64,000 nucleotides of DNA from Nitratireductor aquimarinus (GCF_017255295.1 NZ_JAFKDE010000003.1:310001-374000), one strand, 5' to 3'. Shown: positions 1-10,943, counted from the stretch's first letter. Notes: generated by a model from the letters alone, not told the origin. Program-made: numbers and translations.

Positions 1-1983
1 ATTCATGCGCGCCGCGATGCGGATTGCGCCCGGCTGGCCGTTCTGACGCTCAGCCGCGTCGATGGCTTCGGCAGCGTTCTTGATGATGTTGCCGAATGCC
101 TGCCCCAGGAGGCGCGCGTCGAAACGGCCCATCAGCGGCGTGTCGGAAATCTGCCGTTCAAAGGTGATCTCGTTGCGCGCCACCTCCACAAGGAAGGAAG
201 CCTCGCGCAGCGGCTCGCGCAGATCGAGAAGCTGGATGTCAGGCTTTGGCATGCGCGCGAAGGCCGAGAACTCATCCACCATGCGCCCGATATCACCCAC
301 CTGGCGAATGATCGTGTCGGTGCACTGATCGAAAATCTCGCGATCCTGCTCGATCACCTTGCCGAAGCGACGGCGAATACGCTCGGCTGAAAGCTGGATC
401 GGCGTCAGCGGGTTCTTGATTTCATGCGCAATGCGGCGGGCAACATCGGCCCACGCCATGGAGCGCTGCGCCTGCATCAGATCGGTGATGTCATCCACCG
501 TGACCACATAGGAATGCTCGTCATCCTCGTTGACGCCCTCCTCCGTGGTGATCTGTATGTTGAAGGTGCGTTCCACGCCGCCACGGAAGAAGGTGGCCTG
601 CTCGCGATAGACGGCGCGACCGGACTTGCGTCCCATCTCGAAGATGCGACCCACATGGGGCAGCACCATGGAGAGGTTCTTGTTGACCGCGTCATCGGCT
701 GAAATGTCGAGCATCGCCTCGGCGGAGCGATTGACCATGGCGACCGAACCATCGGCTTCCACGCCGATAACCCCGGCGCTGACGCCCGAAAGCACGGCCT
801 CGGTGAACCGGCGGCGCTCGTCGATGACGTCCCTTGCGGTGATGAGCTCATCGCGCTGCGATTTCAGCTGCTGGGTCATCTGGTTGAACGTATCGCCCAG
901 AAGCCCGACATCGCCATCGGAACTGCGTACAGGCACGGAGACGTCGAGATTGCCTGTCGAAACGGCGCCCGCCGCACTGATGAGCTGGCGGATCGGTCGC
1001 ACAAGACGGTCGGCGACCGCGATGCCGGTCCAGATGGCCGCCAGCACGATGGCAAGCGTCACGACCAGATAGAGCAGCGCGAAGGCGATCTGTGTGTTGC
1101 CGCGATTGCCCTCGAGTGATCGGTACTCATCCGTATTCGTGCGCACGATCTGGCGCGCCTTCAGGACTTCGGGATCAAGCAATGCGCCTGTGTAGAGATA
1201 GGCGTCCGGAATCTCCTGCAGCTTGTAGACCGCTGTCACAAGATTCGTTCCGCCGATCTCGTTGAAAGCGATCTGCGAGCTGTTGGCGACCTCGATGGCG
1301 TTCTCGTTTGGACGCGGCAATGGAATCTCTTCCGGCATCTGCGCGCCGATGATCACCGAGCCGTCCTCGCGCACGAGTTCGGCAACGGCCAGACCGCGCA
1401 GCATCGCCTGACGGGTCAGGAAATCGCGGAAACCATAGCGGTCCAGATTGTAGAGCGTGCGCGCCTGATCGAGCCGCACCCCCATGCTCTCCGTCGTGCC
1501 CTGCAGGCTGCGGGCATTCTGCTGCACATAGGCATCGGCAATCGAAAGAGACGAGTAGACGATGACCTTGGTTCTGAGTTCGAACCATCGATCAAGGCCC
1601 AGATCCAGCGTCACCGAAGCGACAACCGCCACCAGAATGGCAGGGATCGCCGCCACAAGCGAGAACATGGCGACGATGCGCACATGCAGACGGGAAGCTG
1701 CCCGCCGTCCCTTGCGGGATTTGTAGATACGCCAGCCTTCCATGAGGATCAGGCCGAAAAGGAGCAGAATGAAGCCAAGATTGATCGCGATCAGAAGGAT
1801 CGTCGTGGTCGCATCAGGCGTGATCGGGGTAAGGCCAAGCAGAACGGTGAAGGAAATGCCTGCCGTCACGACAGCGCCGATCGCCGCCGTCATACCGATA
1901 TAGAACGCAGCCGTTCGCCCGCGCCTCACGGGCGCAGCCGCAGCCAAAGGCTCCATCGGCGAACTCTCGGACAAGCTGACCAT
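1..1983 (-). CDS. ntrY: Nitrogen regulation sensor histidine kinase NtrY (3' end outside window)
   Basis: Membrane-bound sensor kinase of the NtrY/NtrX two-component system. I translated the minus strand from the ATG at 1983; the frame stays open to base 1, giving 661 codons without a stop. Seen: three N-terminal membrane segments (about residues 27-51, 60-80, 104-125), an extracytoplasmic sensor part, a fourth membrane segment near 290-310, a HAMP region, a PAS region near 370-490, and the phosphoacceptor box [19 protein letters not shown] with its histidine near residue 520. The ATPase domain continues beyond the window edge, where ntrX would be expected. It lies about 170 bp downstream of ntrC on the same strand. 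The HEIKNPLTP box and the membrane topology separate it from NtrB. Confidence 0.95.
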   Translation of the reverse strand, partial: MVSLSESSPMEPLAAAAPVRRGRTAAFYIGMTAAIGAVVTAGISFTVLLGLTPITPDATTTILLIAINLGFILLLFGLILMEGWRIYKSRKGRRAASRLHVRIVAMFSLVAAIPAILVAVVASVTLDLGLDRWFELRTKVIVYSSLSIADAYVQQNARSLQGTTESMGVRLDQARTLYNLDRYGFRDFLTRQAMLRGLAVAELVREDGSVIIGAQMPEEIPLPRPNENAIEVANSSQIAFNEIGGTNLVTAVYKLQEIPDAYLYTGALLDPEVLKARQIVRTNTDEYRSLEGNRGNTQIAFALLYLVVTLAIVLAAIWTGIAVADRLVRPIRQLISAAGAVSTGNLDVSVPVRSSDGDVGLLGDTFNQMTQQLKSQRDELITARDVIDERRRFTEAVLSGVSAGVIGVEADGSVAMVNRSAEAMLDISADDAVNKNLSMVLPHVGRIFEMGRKSGRAVYREQATFFRGGVERTFNIQITTEEGVNEDDEHSYVVTVDDITDLMQAQRSMAWADVARRIAHEIKNPLTPIQLSAERIRRRFGKVIEQDREIFDQCTDTIIRQVGDIGRMVDEFSAFARMPKPDIQLLDLREPLREASFLVEVARNEITFERQISDTPLMGRFDARLLGQAFGNIIKNAAEAIDAAERQNGQPGAIRIAARMN

Positions 1984-2017
1984 CACTCCCGCTTCCGTTT
2001 TCCAGCATAGCGTTTAG

Positions 2018-2062
2018 TTGTTGCACATATGCAACGACTGTAACCATCTGGCAACAGTTGCA
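2018..2062. promoter_or_regulatory. Clustered GTTGCA/TGCAAC dyads upstream of ntrY
   Basis: The ntrC-ntrY gap holds GTTGCA-CATA-TGCAAC at 2020-2035 and a second inverted pair, GCAAC-A-GTTGC, about 25 bp further on. Both lie 35-80 bp upstream of the ntrY ATG. That is the layout of an operator for a dimeric regulator. I do not recognise the regulator and the function is inferred. Confidence 0.35.
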
Positions 2063-2151
2063 TTTCCTAACAATGCGGCATTGCTGGGGCAGACTGGGGA
2101 TCGTGCCGGGAAGTCAGGGCTGGCCTGAAACGGCGTGCGGGCGGACTGGCT

Positions 2152-3600
2152 TCAGTTCGCGCCGCGATAGATGTTCACGCCATATTCGCGGATCTTCTTG
2201 CGTAAGGTGTTGCGGTTGACGCCGAGAAGGTCTGCGGCCTTCAACTGGTTGCCGCCCGTCGCGGTCAGCGCCGCAATCAGAAGCGGTTGCTCCACTTCAG
2301 CCAGCACCCGCTGGTAGAGCCCTGCCGGCGGCAACTGGTCACCGAATGTCGCGAAATAGCGCTGCAAATGCTGCTCGACGGCCTGGGACAGCGTGGTTTC
2401 TTCCGGCAGAGGTTCCGACTGGTTGCCGCGCAAAGCGCCTGCCGCGCGCAGCTCCTGCTCAATCACTTCGGCCGAAATTTCGTCCTGTGGGTAGAGCGCG
2501 GCCAGCCTGCGCACGAGGTTTTCAAGCTCACGCACATTGCCGGGCCAGCGATAGCTCTTCAGCCGGTTGAGCCCGTCATTGCTGATTCGCTTGGCCTGTA
2601 GCCCCTCCTGCTCGGCGCGGGCGAAGAAGTGGCGCACCAGATCCGGGATGTCTTCCGCCCGTTCGCGCAGCGGCGGCAGCCGCAGCGGCACGACGTTCAG
2701 CCGATAGAAAAGGTCTTCCCGGAACAGGCCCTGATCGATCAGCGTGCGCGGATCCTTGTTGGTGGCGGCGACGATGCGCACATCGGTGCGGATCGGCGTG
2801 CGCCCGCCAACGGTCGTGTATTCGCCCTGCTGCAAGACGCGCAGGAGGCGCGTCTGCGCTTCCATTGGCATGTCGCCGATTTCGTCGAGAAACAGCGTGC
2901 CGCCTTCCGCCTGCTCGAACCGGCCGAAGGAGCGCGCCTGCGCGCCCGTGAACGCACCCTTCTCATGACCGAAAAGCTCCGATTCGATCAGATCGCGCGG
3001 GATGGCGGCCATGTTGATGGCGACAAACGGCCCTTTGCGGCGACGGCCATATTCGTGAAGCGCGCGGGCCACGAGTTCCTTGCCGGTGCCCGACTCGCCG
3101 CTGATCATCACCGTCAAATCGGTCTGCATCATGCGCGCAAGCAGCCGGTAGATTTCCTGCATCGCCGCCGATCGGCCGATCAGCGGCAGCGTCTCGGGCG
3201 CATCCGCACCGGCAAGCTCCTTCTGGCTTGCCTTGGGCTCCGACAGCGCACGCCCGACAATGTTCACCAGTTCGGTCAGATCGAAAGGTTTGGGCAGATA
3301 GTCATAGGCCCCGACCTCGGAGGCGCGTATCGCGGTCATGAACGTGTTCTGCGCGCTCATGGCGATCACCGGCAGATCGGGCCGCACCTTCTTGATGCGG
3401 GGCAGAAGGTCGAACGCATTGCCATCGGGCATCACCACATCGGTGATGACCAGATCGCCCTCGCCGCCCGAAACCCAGCGCCAGAGCGTCTCTACGTTCG
3501 AGGTGACGCGCACATCGTGGCCGGCGCGCGACAGCGCCTGATTGAGCACGGTGCGGATGGCCGCGTCGTCATCGGCCACGAGAATGCTGGAACCGGTCAT
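2152..3600 (-). CDS. ntrC: Nitrogen regulation response regulator NtrC
   Basis: Sigma-54-dependent activator of nitrogen assimilation genes, phosphorylated by NtrB. Domains in 482 residues: receiver domain with acidic pocket ADDD at 9-12 and phosphoacceptor Asp54 (ITDVVMPDG); AAA+ domain with Walker A GESGTGKE at 168-175 and the sigma-54 contact loop GAFTGA at 215-220; C-terminal Fis-type helix-turn-helix ([15 protein letters not shown]). Length matches the family. The start codon overlaps the ntrB stop by 4 bases (ATGA), so the two are almost certainly translationally coupled. Confidence 0.98.
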   Translation of the reverse strand: MTGSSILVADDDAAIRTVLNQALSRAGHDVRVTSNVETLWRWVSGGEGDLVITDVVMPDGNAFDLLPRIKKVRPDLPVIAMSAQNTFMTAIRASEVGAYDYLPKPFDLTELVNIVGRALSEPKASQKELAGADAPETLPLIGRSAAMQEIYRLLARMMQTDLTVMISGESGTGKELVARALHEYGRRRKGPFVAINMAAIPRDLIESELFGHEKGAFTGAQARSFGRFEQAEGGTLFLDEIGDMPMEAQTRLLRVLQQGEYTTVGGRTPIRTDVRIVAATNKDPRTLIDQGLFREDLFYRLNVVPLRLPPLRERAEDIPDLVRHFFARAEQEGLQAKRISNDGLNRLKSYRWPGNVRELENLVRRLAALYPQDEISAEVIEQELRAAGALRGNQSEPLPEETTLSQAVEQHLQRYFATFGDQLPPAGLYQRVLAEVEQPLLIAALTATGGNQLKAADLLGVNRNTLRKKIREYGVNIYRGAN

Positions 3601-4757
3601 GACCTGCCCTCCATTTCAGTCTTCAAAGGGTTTGGCCGGGGGGCCGGATGGCGCGCCTCGCGCCAGGCCGGCATCAGGATGCGGAACACGGTTCCACGCT
3701 GGCCGGAAGATTCGCATTCGATCACCCCGCCATGCGCGCCCACGATCTTGGCGACCAGCGCAAGCCCGAGGCCAGACCCGTTTTGCTTGGAGGTGACGAA
3801 GGGATCGAAGATGATCTGCCGCAGATCCTCGGGGATGCCCGGCCCGTTGTCGTAGACGCAAAACTCCAGCGGAAGCGCCACGCGATCCGGCGAGCCCGGA
3901 ACCGAAAGCCGGATGCCCGGACGAAACGCCGTTGTCAGCCGGATCTCGCCATCATCCTGATCGGCAATGGCTTCGGCAGCGTTCTTGACCAGATTGAGAA
4001 AGACCTGGATCAGCTGGTCGCGATTGGCCCAGACCGGCGGCAGCGACGGATCGTAATCCTCCAAAATGCTGACTTTGCGCGCAAAACCGCTCTTGGCGAC
4101 GGCTTTGACGTGATCAAGCACCAGATGAATGTTGATCGGATCGCGCTCCACCGGGCGTTCGTCCGAAAACACTTCCATACGGTCGACCAGCGCCACGATC
4201 CGGTCGGTCTCCTCGGTGATGAGGCGCGTCAGCGCCCGGTCTTCATCCGAAACGGCGTGTTCGAGCAATTGCGCCGCGCCGCGAATGCCCGAAAGCGGGT
4301 TCTTGATTTCATGCGCCAGCATGGCTGCCAGCCCGGTCACCGAACGCGCCGCCCCGCGATGCACCATCTGCCGGTCGATCTTGTCGGCCATGGAGCGCTC
4401 CTGCAGGAGAAGCGCAACCGCGCCGGGCACTTCTGAAACCGGGGCTGCGTGAATATCCACCAGCCGCTCCGGCCCAAGGCGCGGTGACGAGATGTCGACA
4501 CGGTATTCGTTGATCGCCACGCGCTGCTCGCGCACCTGTTCGACAAGCGCGATCAGCGGGCTTCCGAAGGGAACGAAATCCGACAGGCGGCTTCGGGCAA
4601 GAATGGACGCGCCGGAGCGGAAGAAATCCTCGGCCTCCGCATTCACCTCGGCGATGAAGCCATCCCGGTCGATCATCACCACGGGGTGGCGCAACGTGTT
4701 CAAGAGCAGACTGGCCGGGCCGGTTTCCATACGTGCGCGTTCACCCCTGTCATTCAT
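3597..4757 (-). CDS. ntrB: Nitrogen regulation histidine kinase NtrB (GlnL)
   Basis: Soluble histidine kinase/phosphatase acting on NtrC, normally controlled by PII. It has 386 residues: N-terminal PAS domain (about 15-120), the H-box [16 protein letters not shown] with His149, and an ATPase domain with N-box ([12 protein letters not shown]), G1 box ([10 protein letters not shown]) and G2 box ([12 protein letters not shown]). I chose the ATG at 4757 because it overlaps the dusB stop as ATGA; the frame stays open upstream to 5027, but that stretch is the antisense-like shadow of dusB and matches no NtrB. No membrane segments are seen, which separates it from NtrY. Confidence 0.97.
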   Translation of the reverse strand: MNDRGERARMETGPASLLLNTLRHPVVMIDRDGFIAEVNAEAEDFFRSGASILARSRLSDFVPFGSPLIALVEQVREQRVAINEYRVDISSPRLGPERLVDIHAAPVSEVPGAVALLLQERSMADKIDRQMVHRGAARSVTGLAAMLAHEIKNPLSGIRGAAQLLEHAVSDEDRALTRLITEETDRIVALVDRMEVFSDERPVERDPINIHLVLDHVKAVAKSGFARKVSILEDYDPSLPPVWANRDQLIQVFLNLVKNAAEAIADQDDGEIRLTTAFRPGIRLSVPGSPDRVALPLEFCVYDNGPGIPEDLRQIIFDPFVTSKQNGSGLGLALVAKIVGAHGGVIECESSGQRGTVFRILMPAWREARHPAPRPNPLKTEMEGRS

Positions 4758-5752
4758 GCGGCCAGTTGATCCTCTTGTCTGCGAAACAGGTCGCGCAGGA
4801 GCCGGCTGACCTCTCTGTGATCGGTCCCCGTCATGATCGCCCTGCGCGTTTCGGGGGAAACCTCGGTGATGTGCCGATCCATGTACCAGCCGAGATGCTT
4901 GCGGGCGTGCCGTGTGCCGTGATCCGCGCCATAAAGCGAGAGCATCGCCTCGTAATGGTCGATCACATAGTCGGCGAGGTTGTCCGGGCGGCGCTCTGCA
5001 TTGGAGGCAACAGCGCCTGCGATCCATGGCGCGCCGTAATGCGCGCGTCCGACCATCACCGCGTCAGCGCCCGAAGCGGCAAGCATGCCTGCTGCATCTT
5101 CCGCCGATGTCACGTCGCCATTGGCCACCACCGGGATCGTGACGGCTTCCTTCACCGCCGAAATCGCCTTCCAGTCGGCCCTGCCCTTGTAGAACTGGCA
5201 GCGGGTGCGCCCGTGCACCGTCACCATGGCCACGCCCGCCTCCTCCGCGCGGCGCGCAATCTCCGGCGCGTTCAGCGCATTGTCGTCCCAGCCAAGACGC
5301 ATCTTCACCGTGACCGGCACCTGAACAGCACCCACGACAGCCTCGATCAGGCTCAGTGCATGATCGGGTTCGCGCATCAGCGCCGAACCGGAATAGCCGC
5401 CCGTCACCTTCTTGGCCGGGCAGCCCATATTGATGTCGATCACGTCTGCGCCGCGCTCTTCGGCGATGCGTGCGCCTTCCGCCATCCAGCGCGCCTCGCG
5501 TCCGGCAAGCTGCACCATGTGCACGTCCACATCCGGACGGCGCAGGCGGCGGGCCGATTCAGCCTTGCCGCGCGCAAGCTCGCCGCTTGCCACCATTTCA
5601 GAGACGACCAGCCCCGCGCCATGGTCATAGGCGCGTGCGCGGAACGCCAGGTCGGTAACCCCGGACATGGGCGCCAGAAACACGCGGTTGCGAATCGAAA
5701 CCGATCCGACCGAGAGTGGCGTGGGCAAAAACGCGGCTGATGAGATGCACAA
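4754..5752 (-). CDS. dusB: tRNA-dihydrouridine synthase DusB (NifR3 family)
   Basis: FMN-dependent enzyme that reduces uridine to dihydrouridine in tRNA. Of 332 residues, the TIM-barrel core starts at [15 protein letters not shown]; the signature [21 protein letters not shown] carries the GCP cysteine; the FMN phosphate-binding part is IPVVANGDV...[16 protein letters not shown]. It heads the dusB-ntrB-ntrC unit, the classical nifR3-ntrBC arrangement. The start is uncertain: the first in-frame start is TTG at 5752 with no clear Shine-Dalgarno sequence, and TTG at 5728 ([10 protein letters not shown]...) fits family N-termini about as well. Confidence 0.94.
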   Translation of the reverse strand: MCISSAAFLPTPLSVGSVSIRNRVFLAPMSGVTDLAFRARAYDHGAGLVVSEMVASGELARGKAESARRLRRPDVDVHMVQLAGREARWMAEGARIAEERGADVIDINMGCPAKKVTGGYSGSALMREPDHALSLIEAVVGAVQVPVTVKMRLGWDDNALNAPEIARRAEEAGVAMVTVHGRTRCQFYKGRADWKAISAVKEAVTIPVVANGDVTSAEDAAGMLAASGADAVMVGRAHYGAPWIAGAVASNAERRPDNLADYVIDHYEAMLSLYGADHGTRHARKHLGWYMDRHITEVSPETRRAIMTGTDHREVSRLLRDLFRRQEDQLAA

Positions 5753-5886
5753 ATTTAAAGCACCCTCTGATTGTGCTTATTATTTAGCCAGTTTTTACCC
5801 GATCCCGCAACTGCGTTTTCGCATCTGCGCAATCGCCTGCAAATTCGGCTGGCCTTTCGCGGCATGTATTATTATGCGTCTGCGCT

Positions 5887-7128
5887 ATGGACAAGCAGAT
5901 GACACAATCCGATAGCCTGACGGCCAGCAGGACCGGTGAGGTCGCCGCCGTCATCGTCGCCGCAGGACGCGGCGAGCGCGCGGGGCAGTCCGTCGAAGGA
6001 CCGAAGCAATATCGCCAGATCGGCGGCAAGCCGGTGCTGCGTCACACGCTGGAAACCTTCCTCACCGATCCGCGCATCGGGCGCGTGGTGGTGGCGATCC
6101 ACCCGGACGACGAAGCGCTGTTCGCCGAGGCCACTGCCGGCCTGACCGATGATCGCGTCATCGCCATCCATGGCGGCCATTCCCGCCAGGCCTCCACCCG
6201 GCTGGCGCTGCTTGCGCTTTACGATCCGTCTCCGCAGACGGTTCTCATCCATGACGGCGTGCGCCCCTTCATCGACCGCGAGCTGATCGACCGGATCATT
6301 GCGGCGGTGGAAGATGGTCGCGGCGCGCTGCCATCCCTGCCCGTGGCCGACACGATCAAGCGCGCAGGCCCCGCCGGCAACATTGCCGAGACGGTGCCGC
6401 GCCACGACCTGCATGCCGCGCAGACGCCGCAGGGCTTTCCCTTCGCACTCATCGCGGCAGCCCATGAGCGCGCCCACAAGCTGGGGCGTGAGGATTTCAC
6501 CGACGACGCCTCCATCGCCGAATGGGCAAAGATCCCGGTTCGGCTCGTTGCCGGCTCCGTCGACAACATCAAGCTCACCTGGGCGCGCGACATCGCGCTT
6601 GCAGACGAACGCCTGACCCGTCCGAGCGTCTTCCCGGATGTGCGCACCGGCAATGGCTATGACGTGCACACCTTTGCCGATGGCGATGCGGTCGTGCTTT
6701 GCGGCGTCGCCATTCCGCATCACAAGCGCCTCTCCGGCCATTCGGATGCCGATGTGGGCCTGCACGCACTGACCGACGCGCTTCTGGCCACCTGCGGCGC
6801 TGGCGATATCGGGACGCATTTTCCGCCCTCCGACCCGCAATGGAAGGGCGCCGCCTCGCACATCTTCCTCGAACACGCAGCCGCCATCGTGCGCGAGGCA
6901 GGCGGACGCATCGCCAATGTCGATGTCACGATTGTCTGCGAAGCGCCCAAAATCGGTCCGCATCGCGAGAGCATGACGGCAGCCCTTGCCGGCATGCTTA
7001 ACATCGCGCCGCACCGCATTTCCATCAAGGCCACCACCAATGAGAAGATGGGTTTTGTCGGGCGCGAAGAAGGCATTGCGTCGATCGCCACGGCAAGCGT
7101 GATCTATCCCGGCGAGGTGCCGGCATGA
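5887..7128 (+). CDS. ispDF: Bifunctional IspD/IspF isoprenoid enzyme
   Basis: Fused MEP-pathway enzyme: 2-C-methyl-D-erythritol 4-phosphate cytidylyltransferase (IspD, about residues 18-245) and 2-C-methyl-D-erythritol 2,4-cyclodiphosphate synthase (IspF, about 254-413). Seen: IspD nucleotide-binding loop [14 protein letters not shown] and [10 protein letters not shown]; IspF metal-site motifs [24 protein letters not shown] and [16 protein letters not shown], and the C-terminal [16 protein letters not shown]. The fusion is known in several alphaproteobacteria and epsilonproteobacteria. The last bases overlap the start of the CinA-family gene (ATGA). A second ATG at 5899 is an alternative start. 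Divergent from dusB across a 134-bp AT-rich gap. Confidence 0.98.
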   Translation: MDKQMTQSDSLTASRTGEVAAVIVAAGRGERAGQSVEGPKQYRQIGGKPVLRHTLETFLTDPRIGRVVVAIHPDDEALFAEATAGLTDDRVIAIHGGHSRQASTRLALLALYDPSPQTVLIHDGVRPFIDRELIDRIIAAVEDGRGALPSLPVADTIKRAGPAGNIAETVPRHDLHAAQTPQGFPFALIAAAHERAHKLGREDFTDDASIAEWAKIPVRLVAGSVDNIKLTWARDIALADERLTRPSVFPDVRTGNGYDVHTFADGDAVVLCGVAIPHHKRLSGHSDADVGLHALTDALLATCGAGDIGTHFPPSDPQWKGAASHIFLEHAAAIVREAGGRIANVDVTIVCEAPKIGPHRESMTAALAGMLNIAPHRISIKATTNEKMGFVGREEGIASIATASVIYPGEVPA

Positions 7129-7616
7129 GCGGTTTCGAGACACGCGCCCGCGCTGTTCTTGCCGCCTGCAACGCACGCGGCATCATGCTCGCCACGGCCG
7201 AGTCCTGCACCGGCGGCATGATCGCCGCCGCCCTGACCGACATTGCCGGTTCGTCCTCGGTCGTCGACCGCGGGTTCGTCACCTATTCCAATGAAGCCAA
7301 GATGGAGATGCTCGGCGTTTCACCAGAAACGCTGGCCGCCCATGGCGCTGTCTCGCAGGAAACCGCGCTGGAAATGGCTCAGGGCGCGCTTGCCCACTCA
7401 CGCGCCGGCGTGACGGTCGCCGTCACCGGCATTGCCGGCCCGGATGGCGGGTCAGACGAAAAACCGGTCGGCCTTGTCTGGTTCGGACTGGCGATGAAGG
7501 GCCGCGCGCCCGTGGCGCAGTCCCATGTCTTTGAAGACCGCGACCGCGCCGGTGTGCGCGCTGCAACCGTCGAGACCGCGCTCGACATGGTTCTGTCGGC
7601 CCTTCAGGAAGGCTGA
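7125..7616 (+). CDS. CinA-family nicotinamide-nucleotide amidohydrolase (PncC domain)
   Basis: Stand-alone C-terminal CinA domain (163 residues), as in E. coli PncC/YgaD, which deamidates NMN in pyridine nucleotide salvage. Signature motifs seen: [50 protein letters not shown] and [22 protein letters not shown]. The N-terminal molybdopterin-like domain of full-length CinA is absent. It is translationally coupled to ispDF by a 4-base overlap and meets the RatA-like gene tail to tail with 2 bases between them. Confidence 0.93.
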   Translation: MSGFETRARAVLAACNARGIMLATAESCTGGMIAAALTDIAGSSSVVDRGFVTYSNEAKMEMLGVSPETLAAHGAVSQETALEMAQGALAHSRAGVTVAVTGIAGPDGGSDEKPVGLVWFGLAMKGRAPVAQSHVFEDRDRAGVRAATVETALDMVLSALQEG

Positions 7617-7618
7617 AT

Positions 7619-8074
7619 TCAGGCGCTCACGCCGTAGATCACATCCGCACGGCGCTCGAACGCCTCGGAGAACATGCGGAAGGCGCGGTCGAACATCGCG
7701 CCCATCACCGCGCCGAGCATCCGGCTCTTGAACTCATATTCGATGAAGAAATGAATTTCGCACGCGCCCTCGCCGGCCGGCTCGAAGCGCCATTCGTTCT
7801 TGAGGAAGCGAAACGGGCCGTCCACATAGCGCACGTCGATTGCCGCATCGGCAGGCTTCAGCGTTACCTGGCTGGTGAATGTCTCCCGCAGCGCCTTGTA
7901 GCCGACGGTCATATCGGCCACGAGCAGCGTCACGCCATCGCGTTCCTTGCGCGTGCGCACGCTGAGCGCTTCGCACATGGGCACGAATTCAGGATATTTC
8001 TCCACATCCGCGACGAGCGCGAACATGTCCTCGGCTGTGTGCGCCACGCGGCGCACGGTCTCGAATTTCGGCAT
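7619..8074 (-). CDS. RatA/Coq10-type START-domain protein
   Basis: A 151-residue protein of the polyketide cyclase/START-like family that includes Coq10 (ubiquinone carrier) and E. coli RatA. The opening [34 protein letters not shown] is typical, as is the later GPFRFLKNEW and IEYEFKSRMLGAV. In alphaproteobacteria such proteins are more often thought to help ubiquinone function than to be toxins, so I avoid the toxin label. Its ATG overlaps the lipA stop by one base (TGATG), a tight coupling common in this class. Confidence 0.9.
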   Translation of the reverse strand: MPKFETVRRVAHTAEDMFALVADVEKYPEFVPMCEALSVRTRKERDGVTLLVADMTVGYKALRETFTSQVTLKPADAAIDVRYVDGPFRFLKNEWRFEPAGEGACEIHFFIEYEFKSRMLGAVMGAMFDRAFRMFSEAFERRADVIYGVSA

Positions 8075-9051
8075 CAGTTCGCAGCAGCACCAGCGCCTTC
8101 AAGACGCGCCTCGCGCGCCGCCCGCAGCTTTGCGAAGTCTTCGCCCGCATGGTGCGACGAGCGCGTGAGCGGGCTGGAAGAAACCATCAGGAAGCCCTTC
8201 GTGTAGGCCACGGTCTCGTAGGACTTGAATTCCTCCGGCGTGACGAACTTCTTCACCGGATGGTGCTTGCGCGTCGGCTGCAGATACTGGCCGATTGTCA
8301 TGAAGTCGACATTGGCCGAACGCAGATCGTCCATGAGCTGCAGCACTTCGTTACGCTCTTCGCCAAGGCCGACCATGATACCCGACTTGGTGAACATGCC
8401 GGGATCAAGTTCCTTGACCTGCTGGAGAAGACGCAGCGAGTGGAAATAGCGCGCGCCGGGGCGAACCTTGAGATAATTGCCCGGAACGGTTTCCAGATTG
8501 TGGTTGAAGACGTCGGGCTTTGCCGCGACGACGACTTCAAGAGCGCCGTCCTTGCGCAGGAAGTCGGGCGTCAGGATCTCGATGGTCGTTTCGGGCGAAG
8601 CCGCGCGGATTGCGCCGATCACATCGGCAAAGTGCTGCGCGCCGCCATCGGCCAGATCGTCACGGTCGACCGAGGTGATGACGACATGCTTCAGCCCCAT
8701 CTCGCGAACGGCCTTGGCGACATTGTCGGGCTCGTTGATGTCCACGGGACCGGGAATGCCGGTTGCGACATTGCAGAACGCGCAGGCGCGCGTGCAGATC
8801 TCGCCGAGGATCATGAACGTGGCGTGCTTCTTGTCCCAGCATTCGCCGATATTCGGGCAGCCGGCCTCTTCACACACGGTCACGAGCTTGTTCGACTTCA
8901 CGATCTCGCGGGTTTCCATATAGCCCTGCGAGGTCGGCGCCTTCACGCGAATCCATTTCGGCTTGCGCATCACGTCCTGATCGGGGCGGTGCGCCTTTTC
9001 GGGATGCCGCGGGCGCGGCTTGTCGGTGACGGTATCGAGAATGGTGACCAT
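8074..9051 (-). CDS. lipA: Lipoyl synthase
   Basis: Radical-SAM enzyme that inserts two sulfurs into protein-bound octanoate to make lipoyl groups. In 325 residues the auxiliary cluster motif [12 protein letters not shown] and the radical SAM cluster motif [10 protein letters not shown] are both intact, and the C-terminal RSSHHAGED supplies the serine ligand of the auxiliary cluster. It follows lpdA and the pdh genes on the same strand, so the cofactor-making enzyme sits with the complexes that need it. Start ATG at 9051. Confidence 0.98.
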   Translation of the reverse strand: MVTILDTVTDKPRPRHPEKAHRPDQDVMRKPKWIRVKAPTSQGYMETREIVKSNKLVTVCEEAGCPNIGECWDKKHATFMILGEICTRACAFCNVATGIPGPVDINEPDNVAKAVREMGLKHVVITSVDRDDLADGGAQHFADVIGAIRAASPETTIEILTPDFLRKDGALEVVVAAKPDVFNHNLETVPGNYLKVRPGARYFHSLRLLQQVKELDPGMFTKSGIMVGLGEERNEVLQLMDDLRSANVDFMTIGQYLQPTRKHHPVKKFVTPEEFKSYETVAYTKGFLMVSSSPLTRSSHHAGEDFAKLRAAREARLEGAGAAAN

Positions 9052-9058
9052 GTTTGTC

Positions 9059-9361
9059 CTATCGCGTGCGGCGCGGGGCCGAACGACCGAATATCCAGAG
9101 GATCAGGATCGCGCCAAGAATGGCGACCACCAGATTGCCCCAAAAACCATAGAACGAGATGCCGGCAATACCGGCAATCGTCCCGCCGACAAAAGCGCCG
9201 GCTATGCCGACCAGGATATTGGTGAGAAAGCCATGCTCGCGGTTCATGGTCTTTTCAGCCACGTAACCGGCCAGAAAACCGATCACGAGCAGTCCGAAAA
9301 AGCCGACACCTGACATTCCCATACCAGGTATTCCCATGAGGCCGTGGCTTTCGCCCATCAT
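9059..9361 (-). CDS. GlsB/YeaQ/YmgE family small membrane protein
   Basis: About 100 residues, mostly three hydrophobic helices ([55 protein letters not shown]), matching the transglycosylase-associated / YeaQ family. Function is unknown; members are often stress induced. I start at the ATG at 9361, preceded by GAGG with good spacing; a GTG at 9397 is in frame but has no comparable site. The N-terminal glycine/methionine-rich stretch before the first helix is variable in the family. Located between lpdA and lipA on their strand, 7 bases from lipA. Confidence 0.85.
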   Translation of the reverse strand: MMGESHGLMGIPGMGMSGVGFFGLLVIGFLAGYVAEKTMNREHGFLTNILVGIAGAFVGGTIAGIAGISFYGFWGNLVVAILGAILILWIFGRSAPRRTR

Positions 9362-9497
9362 CCCGATCCTCGTTGCGTTCCCCCGCATATAGTCCACTTG
9401 TCGCGGGGGAAACAGGGGCTTTTCAGCCCTTTTCGAGCATTTGGCGGTCAGGCAGCATCACCAGACCGCACACAAACGCTGATCTTAAGCGCCGATC

Positions 9498-10943
9498 TCA
9501 AGCATTGAGCGTGCGCCCATAGGCGTCGAGAACGCTTTCCTTCATCATCTCCGACAGGGTCGGATGCGGGAAGACCGTGTGCATCAGCTCTTCCTCGGTC
9601 GTCTCCAGGTTCATGGCGACGACAAAGCCCTGAATGAGCTCGGTGACTTCCGCGCCGATCATGTGTGCACCCAGAAGCTCGCCGGTCTTCTTGTCGAAGA
9701 TGGTCTTGATGAAGCCCTGATCCTCGCCAAGCGCGATGGCCTTGCCATTGGCGGCGAACTGGAAGCGGCCAACGCGAATGTCGCGCCCGGCTTCCTTGGC
9801 CTTTGCTTCCGTCAGACCGACGGAGGCGACCTGCGGCTGGCAGTAGGTGCAGCCCGGGATCAGGCCCTTTTCAAGCCCGTGAACGCCCGGCACGCCGGCG
9901 ATCTTCTCGATGCAGATCACGCCTTCATGCTCGGCCTTGTGCGCCAGCATGGGCGGGCCCGCCACGTCGCCGATGGCGTAGATGCCATCGACATTGGTGC
10001 GGCCATAGCCGTCCACGGCAACGCAGCCGCGATCAGTCTTCACGCCCAGCGCCTCGAGCCCGAGATTCTCAATATTGCCCTGTACGCCAACAGCCGAAAT
10101 CAGCTTCTCGGCGGAGATCGTCTCGGTCTTTCCATCCTTGGTCTCGATATGGGCGGTGACGCCGTCCTTGCCCTTCTCGACCTTGGAAACCTTTGCGCCA
10201 AGCTTGAACTTGATGCCCTGCTTCTCGAACTGACGCTGTGCGAATTTTGAAACTTCCGCATCCTCGACCGGCAGGATCTGCGGCATCAGCTCGACCACCG
10301 TAACCTCCGCCCCCATGGTGCGGTAGAAGGAGGCGAACTCCATGCCGATTGCGCCGGAGCCCATGACGACGAGCGACTTCGGCATCGTCTTGGGAACCAT
10401 TGCCTCGAAATAGGTCCAGATCCGGTCACCATCAGGCTCGATGCCCGGCAGAACGCGCGGACGCGCACCGGTGGCGACGATGATGTGCTTTGCCTTGTAG
10501 GTTCCGGGGCCCTTGGTGTTCTTCGGCGCGGGCGGCTGCGGCTGCATCGCCTTCTTCGCCGTTTCCGACACCACGACTTCGCCAGGCCTGGAAAGCTTGG
10601 CCTCGCCCCAGATCACGTCGATCTTGTTCTTCTTCATCAGGAACCCGACACCGCCATTGAGGCGCTGCGAGACCTTGCGCGAGCGGTCGACGACGGCGTC
10701 CACATCGGCCGTCACCCTGCCCTCGATGGAGAGACCGTAGTCCTTGCCGTTTTCGGCATAATGCTTGATCTCGGCGGAGCGGAGCAGCGCCTTGGTCGGA
10801 ATGCAGCCCCAGTTGAGGCAGATGCCGCCCAGATGTTCGCGCTCGACGATTGCCGTTTTCAAGCCAAGCTGTGCAGCGCGGACCGCGGTCACATAGCCGC
10901 CCGGTCCCGAACCGATGATGATAACGTCGTAGTTTTCAGCCAC
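9498..10943 (-). CDS. lpdA: Dihydrolipoyl dehydrogenase (E3)
   Basis: FAD enzyme that reoxidises the dihydrolipoyl groups of the pyruvate dehydrogenase complex with NAD+. In 481 residues: FAD site IIIGSGPGGYVTAVRAAQLG, redox-active disulfide CLNWGCIPTKALL, second GxGxxG (MGSGAIGMEFASF), and the C-terminal active-site base region HPHPTLSEMMKE. GTG start at 10943 with a strong AAGGAGAG site 7 bases upstream. Residues near 136-145 hold a short proline-rich insertion (MQPQPPAPKNTKGPG), seen in other rhizobial PDH-linked E3 enzymes. It lies downstream of pdhABC, separated by two small genes. Confidence 0.97.
   Translation of the reverse strand: MAENYDVIIIGSGPGGYVTAVRAAQLGLKTAIVEREHLGGICLNWGCIPTKALLRSAEIKHYAENGKDYGLSIEGRVTADVDAVVDRSRKVSQRLNGGVGFLMKKNKIDVIWGEAKLSRPGEVVVSETAKKAMQPQPPAPKNTKGPGTYKAKHIIVATGARPRVLPGIEPDGDRIWTYFEAMVPKTMPKSLVVMGSGAIGMEFASFYRTMGAEVTVVELMPQILPVEDAEVSKFAQRQFEKQGIKFKLGAKVSKVEKGKDGVTAHIETKDGKTETISAEKLISAVGVQGNIENLGLEALGVKTDRGCVAVDGYGRTNVDGIYAIGDVAGPPMLAHKAEHEGVICIEKIAGVPGVHGLEKGLIPGCTYCQPQVASVGLTEAKAKEAGRDIRVGRFQFAANGKAIALGEDQGFIKTIFDKKTGELLGAHMIGAEVTELIQGFVVAMNLETTEEELMHTVFPHPTLSEMMKESVLDAYGRTLNA

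Noticed and set aside
4758-5027. N-terminal extension of NtrB
   Set aside because: It overlaps dusB fully and the ATGA overlap at 4754-4757 gives a family-standard start.
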